A DNA stretch of 64,000 nucleotides from Smallanthus sonchifolius (GCA_023525975.1 JAKNSE010000037.1:3950501-4014500), one strand, 5' to 3'; counted from the first letter of the stretch, positions 44,833 through 55,496 are shown. Notes: generated from the sequence alone by a model not told the origin. Made by a program: numbers and translations.

Positions 44833-45008
44833 GTTTATTTATTGTTCGTAACTAGCTGTTTGTTGGTATGCTTTGTTTGGTTTTGTTTTCTGTTGTGGTT
44901 CCCCTCTCTATGGTATAAAGCCCAGGAGGGGGGGATGCACTTGGTATGTAATCATCATTTTTTTTAATAAAATATTTACCATGGGCAATGCCTATTTTCC
45001 TAAAAAAA
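44833..45008 (+). other. LINE 3' UTR and poly(A) end
   Basis: A T/G-rich stretch, then CCCAGGAGGGGGGGATGCAC, an oligo-T run, AATAAAATATTTACC and a terminal A8 tract. This layout is typical of plant L1 3' ends and marks the right edge of the insertion. Confidence 0.65.
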
Positions 45009-45667
45009 AGGTTCCAAAAACATAACAAGAATACAAGGATTAAGTTTATAAATATTCTAAGTCCAGAGCATCCTACGTGATCACAATAAAGCCTCATACT
45101 TGTGTACCTGAAACATGTTAAGTAAACTGTCAACTAAAAATAGTTGGTGAGATACGAAGGTTTTGACACAGTTTAATAAATCCTTTAAAAGTTTTATAAT
45201 TCACTATGTACATGCATCTAAGGTATAAGTGGGAGAACAAACAAGTTAAACATTGTGCATATCAACCCTCTAACCAAGTTTAGGCATAACCCGCAGATTA
45301 CCCTTAAAGTTTTAAGTCCGGTAATAATCACCATGGGCTCCCCCCGAATGGTCAATCAATCTAGGTGGATTGGTCAAATACAATAGATCTATTATTGTCA
45401 TTGTGGGCTCGATCAAAGTTAATGAGTATGCTAGTATTAAGTCTAATTTAAGCATGCAAGTGTCACACCCCAACCAACGGCGGAATACGTCGGGGCGGGA
45501 AATGTAGACTGTTCATGAGCACAAGGTTGACTAGATTGCAATATATTAATCATCAAATTTCGTTTCAACCAAAACAAACATAAACGAACTACACATTGTT
45601 CATTGTTTAAAATTAACTAAGTCCAAACTTAAGTGTAGCATGTCTTGATCAACTCACACGTTAGCAC

Positions 45668-46126
45668 CTGAAACATGAATAAAATAAGGTCAACTAAAAA
45701 GTTGGTGAGCATACACAGGTTTGTACTTAGATAGTATATAGATGTGAATAAACAAATCCTTACATAACATGATAAAATAAGGCATTTATGGGGAGCAACT
45801 ATTGTGTAACCAAAGTACAATCAAACCTTTGTAACTAGCATGCAAATTGTGTTGTCGGTAACAATCACCCCAATCTGGGTGGGTTTGTCAGACTCAATAG
45901 ATCTATCATTGTTAACCGTCAGCTTGAATAGTTAATGATTGGACATAAATTGTACACAAACAGTTAACACACCTAGTACTCAAACATAAAGCTCAAATTT
46001 GCACACATGAATGTAAAGAGGATTTGTGTTTGTGTAGTTTGTGTAAATGTAAACAATTGTATGTATAGAGTTCATGTTTCACCCCAAAAAGTGTAAAAGT
46101 GTGAAAAGGGGCTATGTAATACTCAC
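45668..46126 (-). promoter_or_regulatory. Probable 5'-leader intron (LTR G)
   Basis: Minus strand: donor ACAG/GTGAGT at 46127/46126; acceptor CATGTTTCAG ending 45668; TTGAC branch-like motif inside hairpin CAACT/AGTTG (45691-45704). Length 459 bp, almost the same as in elements 1 and 3 despite low sequence identity. Confidence 0.6.
45860..45913 (-). other. Three-way-junction-like motif (LTR G)
   Basis: The outer stem AACAAT (45860-45865) pairs with ATTGTT (45908-45913). It encloses a CACCC/GGGTG hairpin (45866-45870, 45877-45881) and the palindrome ATAGATCTAT (45897-45906). It has the same place and layout as the motif in elements 1-3, with unrelated stem sequences. LTRs D and F have a related set at about 18238-18312 and 45335-45415. 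Confidence 0.5.
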
Positions 46127-46995
46127 CTGTATCAAAGATGTTGCTAGCACAAGTGTCTAGGTAGCAAAGTGTTCCTTGTGACTTACAACGTTAACCTAGA
46201 GTGTAATGTATATGGACATGAATTAATAACATGCACAAATGTCTAAGGCAGTCTAGGGTTTCAATGGGAGTGGGTGTAGGGATTTTGTACAATGAGTTCG
46301 TGTTATATCATATTGGAGGATCGTGTAAAGGTTTGTGTTTAAATTTGAATAAGAGTTTGAATAAAATAAAGGTGTGAAATATGTGTTTTTTAATAGTAAA
46401 TGATTTAGGGTTTGGGTTTGAATAACCAAATAAATTATATTTATTTATTTAGAAAAGTAGTGTGTAATTATATTGTTTCAAATATAATTTAAATAGATAA
46501 GTTTATCTATTTAGTTCTGAAAATGTGTCAAATTATAGTAAATATATATTAGTTTATAAAAACTAATGTTAAACACAATTTTTAACTCTAAATGGAAAGT
46601 AAATGCAAATTCTATGAATAATAAATAAATTCATTTATTTATTTATCATTTAGAATAGATATGTTCTTCTAATATGAAAAACACATATTTAGATAAAATT
46701 CTATTTGTTTTAAAATATATATATATCTTAAATTTTATAAAACTTTGTAAACTTGAAAATCTTGTCACAGCATTTGCAACTTAGAAAATTAATTCCTTTG
46801 TTTAATTATTAAAAATCTATATGTATCCTTTGAAATAATTAGAATGATATCCTAACAACTAAATTTGAAACAAATAGTTATTTTATGTTTCAACTCATAA
46901 ACTTTTGTTTATTCTTTTCAAAAAATGTAGAGTTTTATAAAATAATTTTTATACCATTAGTTGTAACACTAAAAATTGATTTAAAAAAATAAATA

Positions 46996-47066
46996 TGCCA
47001 CCCGGTTCGAACCCGGGTGGGTTCTGTGAAGGTAACATGTCTTACCACTGGACCAGGGGACTAACC
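46996..47066 (-). other. tRNA-like cassette 1 in LTR G
   Basis: Minus strand: A-box TGGTCCAGTGG (47045-47055) followed by B-box GGGTTCGAACC (47004-47014), the latter in a perfect 8-bp hairpin with arms CCACCCGG/CCGGGTGG. The central CTTCAC resembles a Glu-type anticodon loop, but no anticodon stem forms. tRNA-derived or Pol III promoter-like. Confidence 0.55.
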
Positions 47067-47154
47067 CGTGTACAGAATTGGGTTGCAAATGTTTTATCCG
47101 GGAAATGGATAGAGGCCGGATCTGGGTTTGAGGCTTGCGCAAAAAGAATTTGGG

Positions 47155-47226
47155 TTTGTGGGTTTCGAACCCATGCCAATCGGTCCATTGGTGCTGTGAC
47201 TTAACCAGTTGGACTGAGTGGTTTCG
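47155..47226 (-). other. tRNA-like cassette 2 in LTR G
   Basis: Minus strand: D-arm-like AGTCCAACTGGTTAAGTC (47196-47213), then B-box GGTTCGAAACC (47161-47171) on a short GTGGG/CCCAC-type stem. It lies about 90 bp from cassette 1 in the same orientation, so this LTR holds two. Confidence 0.5.
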
Positions 47227-47550
47227 CTGGTTAGTTTGCAATCCAAAAATATAAATTCGTTTCTTAAGTCAGAGCAAGAATCCAATTGGAAATCGTACGA
47301 ACGATCAAGAACTCAAATCGAAATTGAGCCCGATAGGATCTGAGGTTACGAATTGATAGAGGGTTTTTGGAATGTACAAGAATACGATCGAAAGACGTAA
47401 AACTTACTTGGAACGGTGCGATGACGACTGAGAATAGCTGGAACGAAGCCTCTGCTGTTCTTGACGATTGATAGCGGACCATGGATTAAATGCGACGGGT
47501 GTGAGAGTTTAGAGAGGTTGCAAAAGATTTTGCAAATGTCTGGGAGGGGT

Positions 47551-47560
47551 GTTTATACGC
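47551..47560 (-). promoter_or_regulatory. TATA box in LTR G
   Basis: The minus strand reads GCGTATAAAC, about 330 bp upstream of the first tRNA-like cassette met by transcription. The spacing agrees with LTRs D and F. Confidence 0.5.
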
Positions 47561-48210
47561 CAATTTCCTTCCAATCGCTCAATTGATTCAAAAACACAGG
47601 AATAGCCACGGGTTTGATTTGCGGATCGATTTGATTAATTTCCGATGTACTGGGTCGCGATTTGTGTTTAGGTTCATACGAGCAAATTCTGGCGTGATGT
47701 ACGGTCATTAAACGCGTTAATTTCTCTGATTTGAAGACGAAATTGGGTTGGTTTGACTCTGGATAGTCAAACCCGCGTATAATTGATTTCCATAAGTAAA
47801 ATCAGCTAAATTAGTCTAATAATTGGATTAGGAATGGATCGAGTATCAATTAGCCATACAAGGAAAGTCTTTGGTTTCAAAATTGATCAAATAAAGTGGG
47901 GAATTGAGGGGAAAAACGTCCCTGTTGACTCTCAGAAGTCAAAGAGGAGGGTTTATGGTTCAACATTTTGAATGAGTTCAGTTTTTTTTGTGAAAAGGTG
48001 CAAGGACTAAGGGGGGTTCAAACTAGGTTTATTTATTTTAAATGTCCTTTGTAATTATATATAAAAATTGGTTTCTTTTTATAAACTTTATAAAACTAAT
48101 TATAATTTAGAATGCTAAACAAATCTTTTTGTGTGGTTTAATTAATAATTTCAAATACATAAATATTTTTGTATACAATTATTTATAACTAAATATTCAT
48201 ACTTATATAT

Positions 48211-48211
<1 letters not shown>

Positions 48212-48246
<35 letters not shown>
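48212..48246. repeat. (AT)n microsatellite
   Basis: About 17 consecutive AT units within LTR G. Confidence 0.95.
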
Positions 48247-48251
<5 letters not shown>

Positions 48252-49218
48252 TCAAACAGAAGTTATAGAAATGTAACTCAAGGTTCTAAATTTTGAATAA
48301 ATGAATTAAATGCTTGAATAAATACAGGTTTTAAATGTAGTGTTATTATTGAAATCATTAAAATAAAATGAATACAGAAAATTATGGTCTGAAAAATCAT
48401 GGATGTTACAACAAGTCTCAAAGCACATAACACAAAGAAAAGTATATAGACATAGTTGTGCACGAATTGTATAAGTCTAAAAGTTTTATACATGTTCCAC
48501 CCCAAGTTTATAAACAAAAACAAAAAAAAGGGGCTAAGTATACTCACTTGGAATGATGAAAGAGTATCCAACAACATTAAATGTAGCAAGGCTTTGAGGA
48601 AGGATATCCTCACAATAAGCCTAATAACAAAGTCTAAAGTTTAAAGTTTGATCCTATAAGTCTATGGCAAAGGATCTAGGAGTAACATCCCGGTTTCTCG
48701 TTTAGAAAGTGGGTTTGTAATTTTTGTAAATATCGGGTCGCGAGGGAAGGAGACTTGATGGGGTTAGTGCCTTATTATTTTGTAAATAATTAAGCGAGGG
48801 TTATTGTGTAATTCTCGCGACTCCAAGGTGCATTTTATAACAGAATTAAGACGGGTCAAGCCCGAGTGTAGAGTCCGGTAACGCATAGGGGCCGAGCCCG
48901 GTCCGGCAAACACCCCTATAGGGTTACGGCGAAGGGGGGGATCCCCATTCCTTATTTTTGTGGCTGCCGTGATCGAGAGAGAGAGACGGGACGAGGGTTT
49001 CGAGCTTCCAAGGCAATTCCAAGGTAAAAAGTCTCAATCTTTCATCCCTCGTTTCGTGTATTCATTCGTTCAACCATTGTTAACGCGTTTGTGGTATTAG
49101 GATTTCACGCAAAGACTTAGGCCGAGACGAAGGAGTTCGTTGGTGATTCGATCCACACGAGTCACCCAGAACTGAGGTATAATCTTGTTAATCTTACGCG
49201 TTAATGCTATTGTCATTT

Positions 49219-49860
49219 TTAAGCATCTTCGGATTTAGGGAGGTTCGGCCGAACCCACCATGTGTAGCAACTTCTAGTATGGACATGCGAAGGTCGGACG
49301 GGGTAGTGAGATGAAGGGAGGCGGGGTGCGGCTGCGGCTGCGGCAGGACGCGCGCCAGGAGGCCTGCGGTGGCGCTGGGAGGACGCGGCAGTCCCCCGAA
49401 CGGGCTGTCCACGGCGGCGCAGGTACGGGGAGGCGAAGATAGCCCGTCGATTGGGGGGTTCACGGTTGTGACGAGGTGACGAGGACAGTGAGGCTCGCGG
49501 GTGACCGTGGCGGTGCTCCGACGGTCCGACAGCATGGTACGGTGGCGGTGAAGATTGAAGGAAGCCAAAGGCGGCAATGCGAAGACGGGTTGGGTGCGTT
49601 GAGGTGTGTACGCGTGCATGCAACCCATGCATGGCGATATGCATACGCGGGTGATCACTTATCGGGTCGGGTTTAGTCGAGTAGGAGTATAGTATCGGCG
49701 AGTCGTGTTTTGACTCGTGATTCGTGTGTATTATAGGTGCGAGATCGAAGAGCGAGGACGAGACATTAGCGGGTTCTAAAGATCGAGGCGTATCAAGCAA
49801 AGATGAGTTTCTATCCCCCACGTTTAAATGTTTTGTAGTTTTGGGCTCGAATACATGCAA
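49219..49860 (-). other. GC-rich LTR block with 213-codon antisense frame
   Basis: GC content rises sharply at 49310-49620 compared with the surroundings. The minus strand is open for 213 codons here and 220 codons in the 3' LTR (56032-56694), rich in Pro, His, Ser and Arg. The two copies are LTR duplicates, so their agreement is not evidence of selection. No recognisable domain. Could be structured 5' UTR or a captured fragment. Confidence 0.35.
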
Positions 49861-50322
49861 CGTGCCATATAGTAAGGGTACGAAATGATAAGGGTTTTTG
49901 ACGTTGATATTTTTGTTATGATACGATAGTATAATTGTAAGTGTAAGATTTGGTGTCGGGTTATTTAATGCGATGCTTTGATATTATGAGATTAATTGTT
50001 ATCGGGTCGACTCTAGTCGACGGGAATTGAGTCTGACCTTAGTCAGATAAAATGGGTTGCTTAAGCGTGATAGTAAGTCGGTGTTGGTCGGTGGGTTGTT
50101 TTGACTGACGATGATCAGTCAACGAGTCATGAGCGTACGAGTCTTTGGACCAGTCAACGTGATTTCGTGTATGTCGATAAAATATATAATTAACTAATCG
50201 GTAAAGAATTGAGAAAACTTTTGTGATGTAAATCATTTTTAATAAGGGTTCGGGACTTAATATCCCCGAACGAATTACTATAGAACTCACTCAGCGTAGC
50301 TGACTTTTAGCATGTATTTCAG
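49803..50322 (+). promoter_or_regulatory. Probable 5'-leader intron (element H, 5' LTR)
   Basis: Donor AAAG/ATGAGT here (AAAG/GTGAGT in the 3' LTR, intron 56637-57155); acceptor CATGTATTTCAG ending 50322; CTGAC branch-like motif in hairpin TCAGC/GCTGA (50291-50303). Inside lie three hairpins: GTCGAC/GTCGAC, TCTGAC/GTCAGA, and TGACTGA/TCAGTCA (near 50005-50125). Confidence 0.6.
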
Positions 50323-50576
50323 GTAAGGAGAAAGCGTGAGCTGGCGGCTTCTGGGTGGCATTTGGTTACCGTGATCGTTGTGATGACATTTAGTTTCCGT
50401 TATGATGTTGAATGATTTGGATATTATTACTTGTTTGGATTATGTTTGAGAATTGGGTCGTTGACCACTGTTGACTATTTGTTTTCCGCTGCATATATTG
50501 AGACAATTTGATGTCATTTACTACTGTGATTACGTGTCTGCCAACGTGTCGGGTTCCCGGGTTTGGGGCTTTACTA

Positions 50577-50591
50577 GTTGGTATCAGAGCG
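50577..50591 (+). other. Primer binding site, initiator tRNA-Met (element H)
   Basis: AGTTGGTATCAGAGC immediately after the 5' LTR matches the initiator tRNA-Met complement TGGTATCAGAGC over 12 nt. Confidence 0.9.
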
Positions 50592-50896
50592 GTGGTTTAA
50601 ATAATCTGGGCATCCTCGATGCCTAGACTTAGACTGAGAATGGGACCAATGTGTAGGGAATGTCATCACACGTAACCAAAAGCCAGAAGCGCCAGGTATA
50701 AGTTAGTGTATATGTGTGTGTTAGTAGGCTAAAACAGGGGCGTTATGCCAAGATGCAGTATAGGGATGGTTCAAAACCTGAAAGGCAAGGCAAGAGGGTA
50801 ATGGCGATTGGCCACCGTCATTAACTAATTGCACTGCTCGGATTGTTTTGAATGATACCTAAGTATTGCTCTGTTTGTTATTATTTTCAGTAACCG

Positions 50897-52111
50897 ATGG
50901 CACCTAAGAAACAAATTGCTGCTAATGCTACTGGTAGGGGGCGTCATGAGAACGCTCAGGGTGAGAATGCTAATCATGAGGAGGTGTCGGTTCATACTGA
51001 ACCGTCAGTGCGTGTTGAACGTTCGGTGCATTCTGAGCACAATGAAGGATTCCAGTTCGAACCTGAGGTTCGCGAAGCGGTTAAGAAGGAAGTGGTTGAG
51101 ATGATCCATGAGTATCTGCCTGATATCGTGAAGGCAGCATTTGAAGAGCTCGAGACGAGAGTGCTAGTGGAAGTGGAAAATAAGAAGAGATCGACTGGAA
51201 CTGACGGCAACTGTGACTACGAGCACTTTAAGAAGCGCGATCCGCCTAGGTTCGATGGGTTGAAGGATGCAGTGGCCACATATCACTGGCTTACTGAGAT
51301 GGAGTCCACCATCTCTATTAGTGAGTGCAAGCCGGAGCAGATAGTGAAGTTCGTTTCTCACTCTTTCTCTATTGAGGCCTTGCACTGGTGGAACTCTATG
51401 AAAGAGAGAAAGACAGCTCAGGAGCTGGAAGCTATGACTTGGGAGGATCTGAAGGGATTGGTTAGAAAGAAATTCTGTGCTCCGGGAGAACTGGAGAAAG
51501 TGGAGAGGGAGTTCCTGACTTTCAAGGCTAGTAAATCGACTCATCGTGAGTACACGTCAAAGTTCATAGAGATGGCACGTCTGGTGCCACATTTAGCTGG
51601 AAATGATGAGCGGTGGATGGAGTTGTATGTAGCCGGTCTACCGGATCATGTTAGGCATTTAGTCAAGGCTCAGCAGCATTCGAGTTTTGATGGTGCAGTG
51701 GAGCTTAGTGGGACTTTGTATGATGATGTCATGGGAGCTGAGGTGCAAGAGAAGAAACCAGAGGATAAGAAGTGGACCGTACACCTCAAAAGGTTCGGTA
51801 AAGATTTGAAGGTTCCGTTTGTGAAGAAGGGTAGGACCGACGGACCTGATTCGTGTCGCAAGTGTGGTAAGATGCACTCGGGTGAGTGCAGGGCTGATGC
51901 GGGTTCTTGTTATAGGTGCGGCAAGGCGGGACACTTTGCTAGAGACTGCCCGCGCGGTCCTAAGTGTTACCAGTGTGGGGGTCTAGGCCATCTGGTGAAA
52001 GAGTGTAAGGTAGGACAGAGTGCGGGACCGAGCAGGGAAGCAGTCCCAATTATGAAAGAAGATGAAAAGTCTAAGGCTAAAGCTAGGGCTTTCACTATGA
52101 CTGCAGCTTAA
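50897..52111 (+). CDS. gag: Element H gag, 404 aa
   Basis: ATG 50897 (MAPKKQ), about 320 nt after the primer site. Residues 1-60 are charged and low complexity; residues 60-100 probably helical; residues 110-270 a complete gag capsid domain (PPRFDGLKDA..TYHWLTEMES, ALHWWNS, WEDLKGLVRKKFC, REFLTFKASKSTHREYTSKF). Three zinc knuckles lie at about 320-370: CRKCGKMHSGEC, CYRCGKAGHFARDC, CYQCGGLGHLVKEC. Gag packages element RNA into particles. It stops at TAA 52109-52111, and the same frame continues into protease, so the stop is probably a point mutation that split an ancestral gag-pol polyprotein. Confidence 0.93.
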   Translation: MAPKKQIAANATGRGRHENAQGENANHEEVSVHTEPSVRVERSVHSEHNEGFQFEPEVREAVKKEVVEMIHEYLPDIVKAAFEELETRVLVEVENKKRSTGTDGNCDYEHFKKRDPPRFDGLKDAVATYHWLTEMESTISISECKPEQIVKFVSHSFSIEALHWWNSMKERKTAQELEAMTWEDLKGLVRKKFCAPGELEKVEREFLTFKASKSTHREYTSKFIEMARLVPHLAGNDERWMELYVAGLPDHVRHLVKAQQHSSFDGAVELSGTLYDDVMGAEVQEKKPEDKKWTVHLKRFGKDLKVPFVKKGRTDGPDSCRKCGKMHSGECRADAGSCYRCGKAGHFARDCPRGPKCYQCGGLGHLVKECKVGQSAGPSREAVPIMKEDEKSKAKARAFTMTAA

Positions 52112-55100
52112 GCCAAGAATGACCCTGATGTTGTTTCAGGTACTTTTCTTATTAATAATGTACCAGCTTCGGTTTTATTTGATTCAGGGGCAAGCAAGAG
52201 CTTTGTAGCCCCATCTTTTAGCAAGAGCTTGTGTAGGACGGCTAGAATGATTGAAAATATGTTTAGTGTTGAGACCGCGGTGGGATCACCTACCGGAGTC
52301 ATTGAAGCGTTAGATGACTGTTTTATTGATCTAGAGGGTCATAGGTTCCCTGTTAGAGTATTTATTATTGCGTTAGGAAGATTTGATGTTGTGCTGGGGA
52401 TGGATTGGTTGGCCGTGTTCGATGCAGACATTGTTTGCCGACACAAAATGATAAAGTTAAAGTCCTTAGAAAAAACAGTGGTGACGGTGTATGGCGACAT
52501 AGTGAGCTCTCTACCGAGAGTTATCTCTATGATGAAGGCGGTGAAGTCGTTGCGGCGTGGGTGGGTGTGGGGCATACTTAGCTTATGTCACCAATGCAGA
52601 AGCAAAGAGTGTGGAATTATCAGAGATTCCAGTGGTGCAGGAGTTTGCGGACGTTTTCCCTGATGACTTGACGGGAGTACCACCGGAGAGAGAGATCGAA
52701 TTCCAGATCGATCTACAGCCAGGAGCTCAGCCGGTTGCTAAAGCTCTGTATCGATTGGCACCGACAGAGATGAAGGAGCTCATGAAGCAACTTCAAGACT
52801 TGTTGGACAAAGGATTCATAAGACCAAGTGTATCACCATGGGGTGCACCGGTCTTGTTTGTGAAGAAGAAGGATGGTAGCATGCGCATGTGCATTGACTA
52901 CCGAGAGCTCAATAGGTTGACAATTAAGAACAAGTATCCGTTACCGCGTATCGATGACTTGTTTGATCAACTGCAAGGAGCAAAGTGGTTTTCACATATA
53001 GATCTGAGGTTAGGATATCATCAGCTGAAGGTTAGGGAAGAAGATATTCTGAAGACGACATTTAGGACACGCTATGGACATTATGAGTTCTTGGTTATGT
53101 CCTTTGGATTGACGAATGCTCCGGCAGCATTCATGGACTTAATGAACCGCGTGTGCCATCCAATGCTGGATAGATCAGTGATTGTGTTTATCGATGATAT
53201 TCTAATTTACTCTAAGAGTGAGAAGGATCACGGAGATCATCTACGAGAAGTGTTAGAGACATTGAGACGAGAAAAGATTTACGCTAAATTCTCAAAGTGT
53301 ACGTTTTGGCTGCGGGAAGTGCAGTTTCTGGGGCATGTCATTAACCCAGAAGGGATCATGGTGGATCCTGCAAAGATTGAAGTAGTGGTGAAGTGGAACG
53401 CTCCTAAGAATCCAACGGAGGTGCGTAGCTTCTTAGGGTTAGCCGGTTATTACAGGAAGTTCATCAAGGACTTCTCTAAGCTGGCAACACCATTAACTAA
53501 GTTGACTCGAAAAGGAGTGAAGTTTGCTTGGGGACCGGATCAAGAAGGTGCATTTCAAGAGTTAAATAAGCGATTGACCAAAGCACCAGTGTTAACGTTA
53601 CCGGAAGGGACGGACGACTTAGTGGTGTATTCGGATGCGTCTTATTTGGGGTTAGGTTGCGTGTTAATGCAACTAGGGAAATTGATAGCGTATGCGTCGA
53701 GGCAGTTGAAGACGCATGAAGTGAACTACCCTACTCATGATTTAGAGTTAGCGGCGGTGGTGTTTGCACTCATGTTTCGGAGACACTACTTGTACGGAAT
53801 CAAGTGTACGATCTACACGGATCATAAGAGCTTGAAGTATTTCTTCGAGCAAAAAGAGTTGAACATGAGGCAGAGGAGGTGGTTGGAGCTAATTAAGGAC
53901 TACGATTGTGAGATCCTTTACCATCCGGGAAAGGCAAATGTAGTTGCAGACGCATTAAGTCGTAAGGAAGAACACACGCCAATTAGAGTCAAAGCGTGTC
54001 AACTAGTAGTAACGTCGGATTTTCTGACCTTACTAAAGGATGTGCAGACAGAAGCCTTGATGGATGAAAGGCTGAAAGAAGAAAGGATATTCGGACAGCG
54101 TGATCTGTTGACTGAGAACAGTCAAGGGGTGTGGGTCAAGGATGACCGTATTTGGATACCAAGGTTTGGTGGATTTAGAGAGCAGGTACTTGACGAAGCG
54201 CACAAGTCAAGGTATTCGATACATCCGGGAACAACAAAGATGTATCAGGATATGAAAGGAAACAATTGGTGGCCGGTAATGAAGCATGATGTGATCCGGT
54301 ATGTAAGCAAGTGTTTGACGTGTTTGCAAGTTAAGGCGGAATATCAAAAGCCTTATGGAAAAATCCAACCTTTAGAGATTCCCAAGTGGAAGTGGGATCA
54401 TATTACAATGGATTTTATTACGAAATTACCTAAGACGGGCAAAGGGCACGACACTATTTGGGTAGTAGTGGATCGGTTGACGAAAAGCGCTCATTTTCTA
54501 CCGATTAAGGAAACCTTCTCATCAGAAAGGTTATCCGAAGTGTTTATTAATGAGATCGTTGCTAGGCATGGAGTGCCAATTTCTATTGTATCCGACCGGG
54601 ATACGAGATTCACATCCAAGTTTTGGAAAAGGTTCAATGAAGCCATGGGGACGAGATTGCACATTAGCACTGCGTATCACACTCAGACTGATGGACAGTC
54701 GGAGCGGACGATACAAACATTGGAGGACATGTTGTGTGCATGTGTGATTGACTTCGGAGGTGCATGGGATGGTCACTTACCGTTAGCGGAGTTCTCTTAT
54801 AACAATAGTTATCATGCGACTATTGGGATACCGCCGTACGAGATGCTCTACGGGCGGAGGTGTAGAACCCCAGTATGCTGGGGAGAGATCAGACAGAAAG
54901 AGCTAGGGAGCTTAGATGTTGTAAAAGCAACTTCCGAGAAGTTTGAATTGGTGAAGCAAAGAATGAAAGCCGCTCAGGATAGGCAGAAGTCATACGTCGA
55001 CAAGAGACGGCGACCTATAGAGTTTAATGCAGGAGATTATGTGATGCTTAAGGTGTCGCCCTGGAAGGGCATTATTCATTTCCAGAAACGGGGAAAGCTT

Positions 55101-55496
55101 AGTCCGAGATATATTGGACCGTTTATGATAGAAGAACGTGTTGGTAGTGTCACTTACAGACTGCAATTTCCAGATGCATTGGCAGGGATACACTCAACAT
55201 TCCATGTGTTCCATCTACGGAAGTGTTTGGCAGATACTACAGAACACGTACCGTTAGACGACATTGTGGTGGACGACAAGATAAATTATGTGGAGGAACT
55301 AGTGGCTATACTGGATAGAAAGGAAAAGAGGCTGCGAAGGAAAGTGATCCATATTGTTAAAGTGCAATGGAAGCATCGTAAGGGATCCGAAGCTACATGG
55401 GAGCCGGAAGCGGATATGCGCGAACGTTATCCGAATTTGTTTCCAGATGACCTAGGTTTCGAGGACGAAACCTCTTTAAGGGGGGAAGACTTGTAA
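52112..55496 (+). pseudogene. pol: Element H pol (protease-RT-RNase H-integrase-chromodomain)
   Basis: In frame after the gag stop: protease with intact DSG (about 52184) and the GMDWL motif; then a 4-nt tandem duplication of GGGT near 52558 shifts the frame. From 52562 to 55496 one frame codes RT (FIDD intact; substitutions DLRLGYHQL and VMSFGL at usually conserved sites), RNase H (VVYSDAS), integrase (HHCC intact, about 54200-54330; D, D, E boxes near 54410, 54595, 54705) and a chromodomain-like tail (ILDRKEKRL...VKVQWKHR...ATWEPEADM). Only two evident lesions (stop 52109, GGGT duplication). The chromodomain in this family directs integration toward heterochromatin. Confidence 0.93.
55454..55491 (+). 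promoter_or_regulatory. PPT-side hairpin and polypurine tract (element H)
   Basis: AGGTTTCGAGGACGAAACCT (55454-55473) is a perfect 8-bp inverted repeat around AGGA, overlapping the end of pol. It is followed by CTTTAAGGGGGGAAGACT and LTR start TGTAACATCCC at 55492. Single copy, unlike elements 1-3. Confidence 0.75.

Larger units (their letters stand above)
42353..45008 (+). mobile_element. L1-type LINE copy with ORF1 only
   Basis: Inserted in LTR F. It ends with AATAAA-like signals and an A-tract (45001-45008). Possible imperfect target duplication GTTCAAAAATA (42343-42352) versus GTTCCAAAAACATA (from 45011). Content: a DUF4283-type ORF1, then directly the 3' UTR; no endonuclease or RT. Start is approximate. 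Confidence 0.7.
45461..48410 (-). repeat. Solo LTR G (gypsy)
   Basis: The minus strand starts TGTAACATCC (48410) and ends GGTGTGACA (45461), 2950 bp, flanked by GCAAG (45456-45460) and ACAAG (48411-48415), a duplication with one change. The F sequence joins across it exactly as LTR D predicts. Contents: leader intron, three-way junction, two tRNA-like cassettes, TATA, (AT)n run, AT-rich tracts (46330-46980, 48040-48240). No gene. Confidence 0.88.
48681..50575 (+). repeat. Element H 5' LTR
   Basis: 1895 bp. Starts AGTAACATCCC (the 3' LTR has TGTAACATCCC) and ends TTACT (3' LTR TTACA). Contains a G-run and (GA)n (48936-48985), a GC-rich block (49310-49620) with a long minus-strand frame, the leader intron (49803-50322) and a cluster of strong hairpins (50005-50125). 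No gene is accepted here. Confidence 0.93.

Noticed and set aside
46996..47226. Functional tRNA genes
   Set aside because: A- and B-boxes are present, but stems are broken, no proper anticodon arm forms, and the sequences sit inside LTRs; listed as tRNA-like cassettes only.
48278..48613. 111-codon hydrophobic minus-strand frame that looks membrane-like
   Set aside because: It spans the LTR G/LTR F junction in AT-rich sequence, where chance frames are Leu/Ile/Phe-rich.
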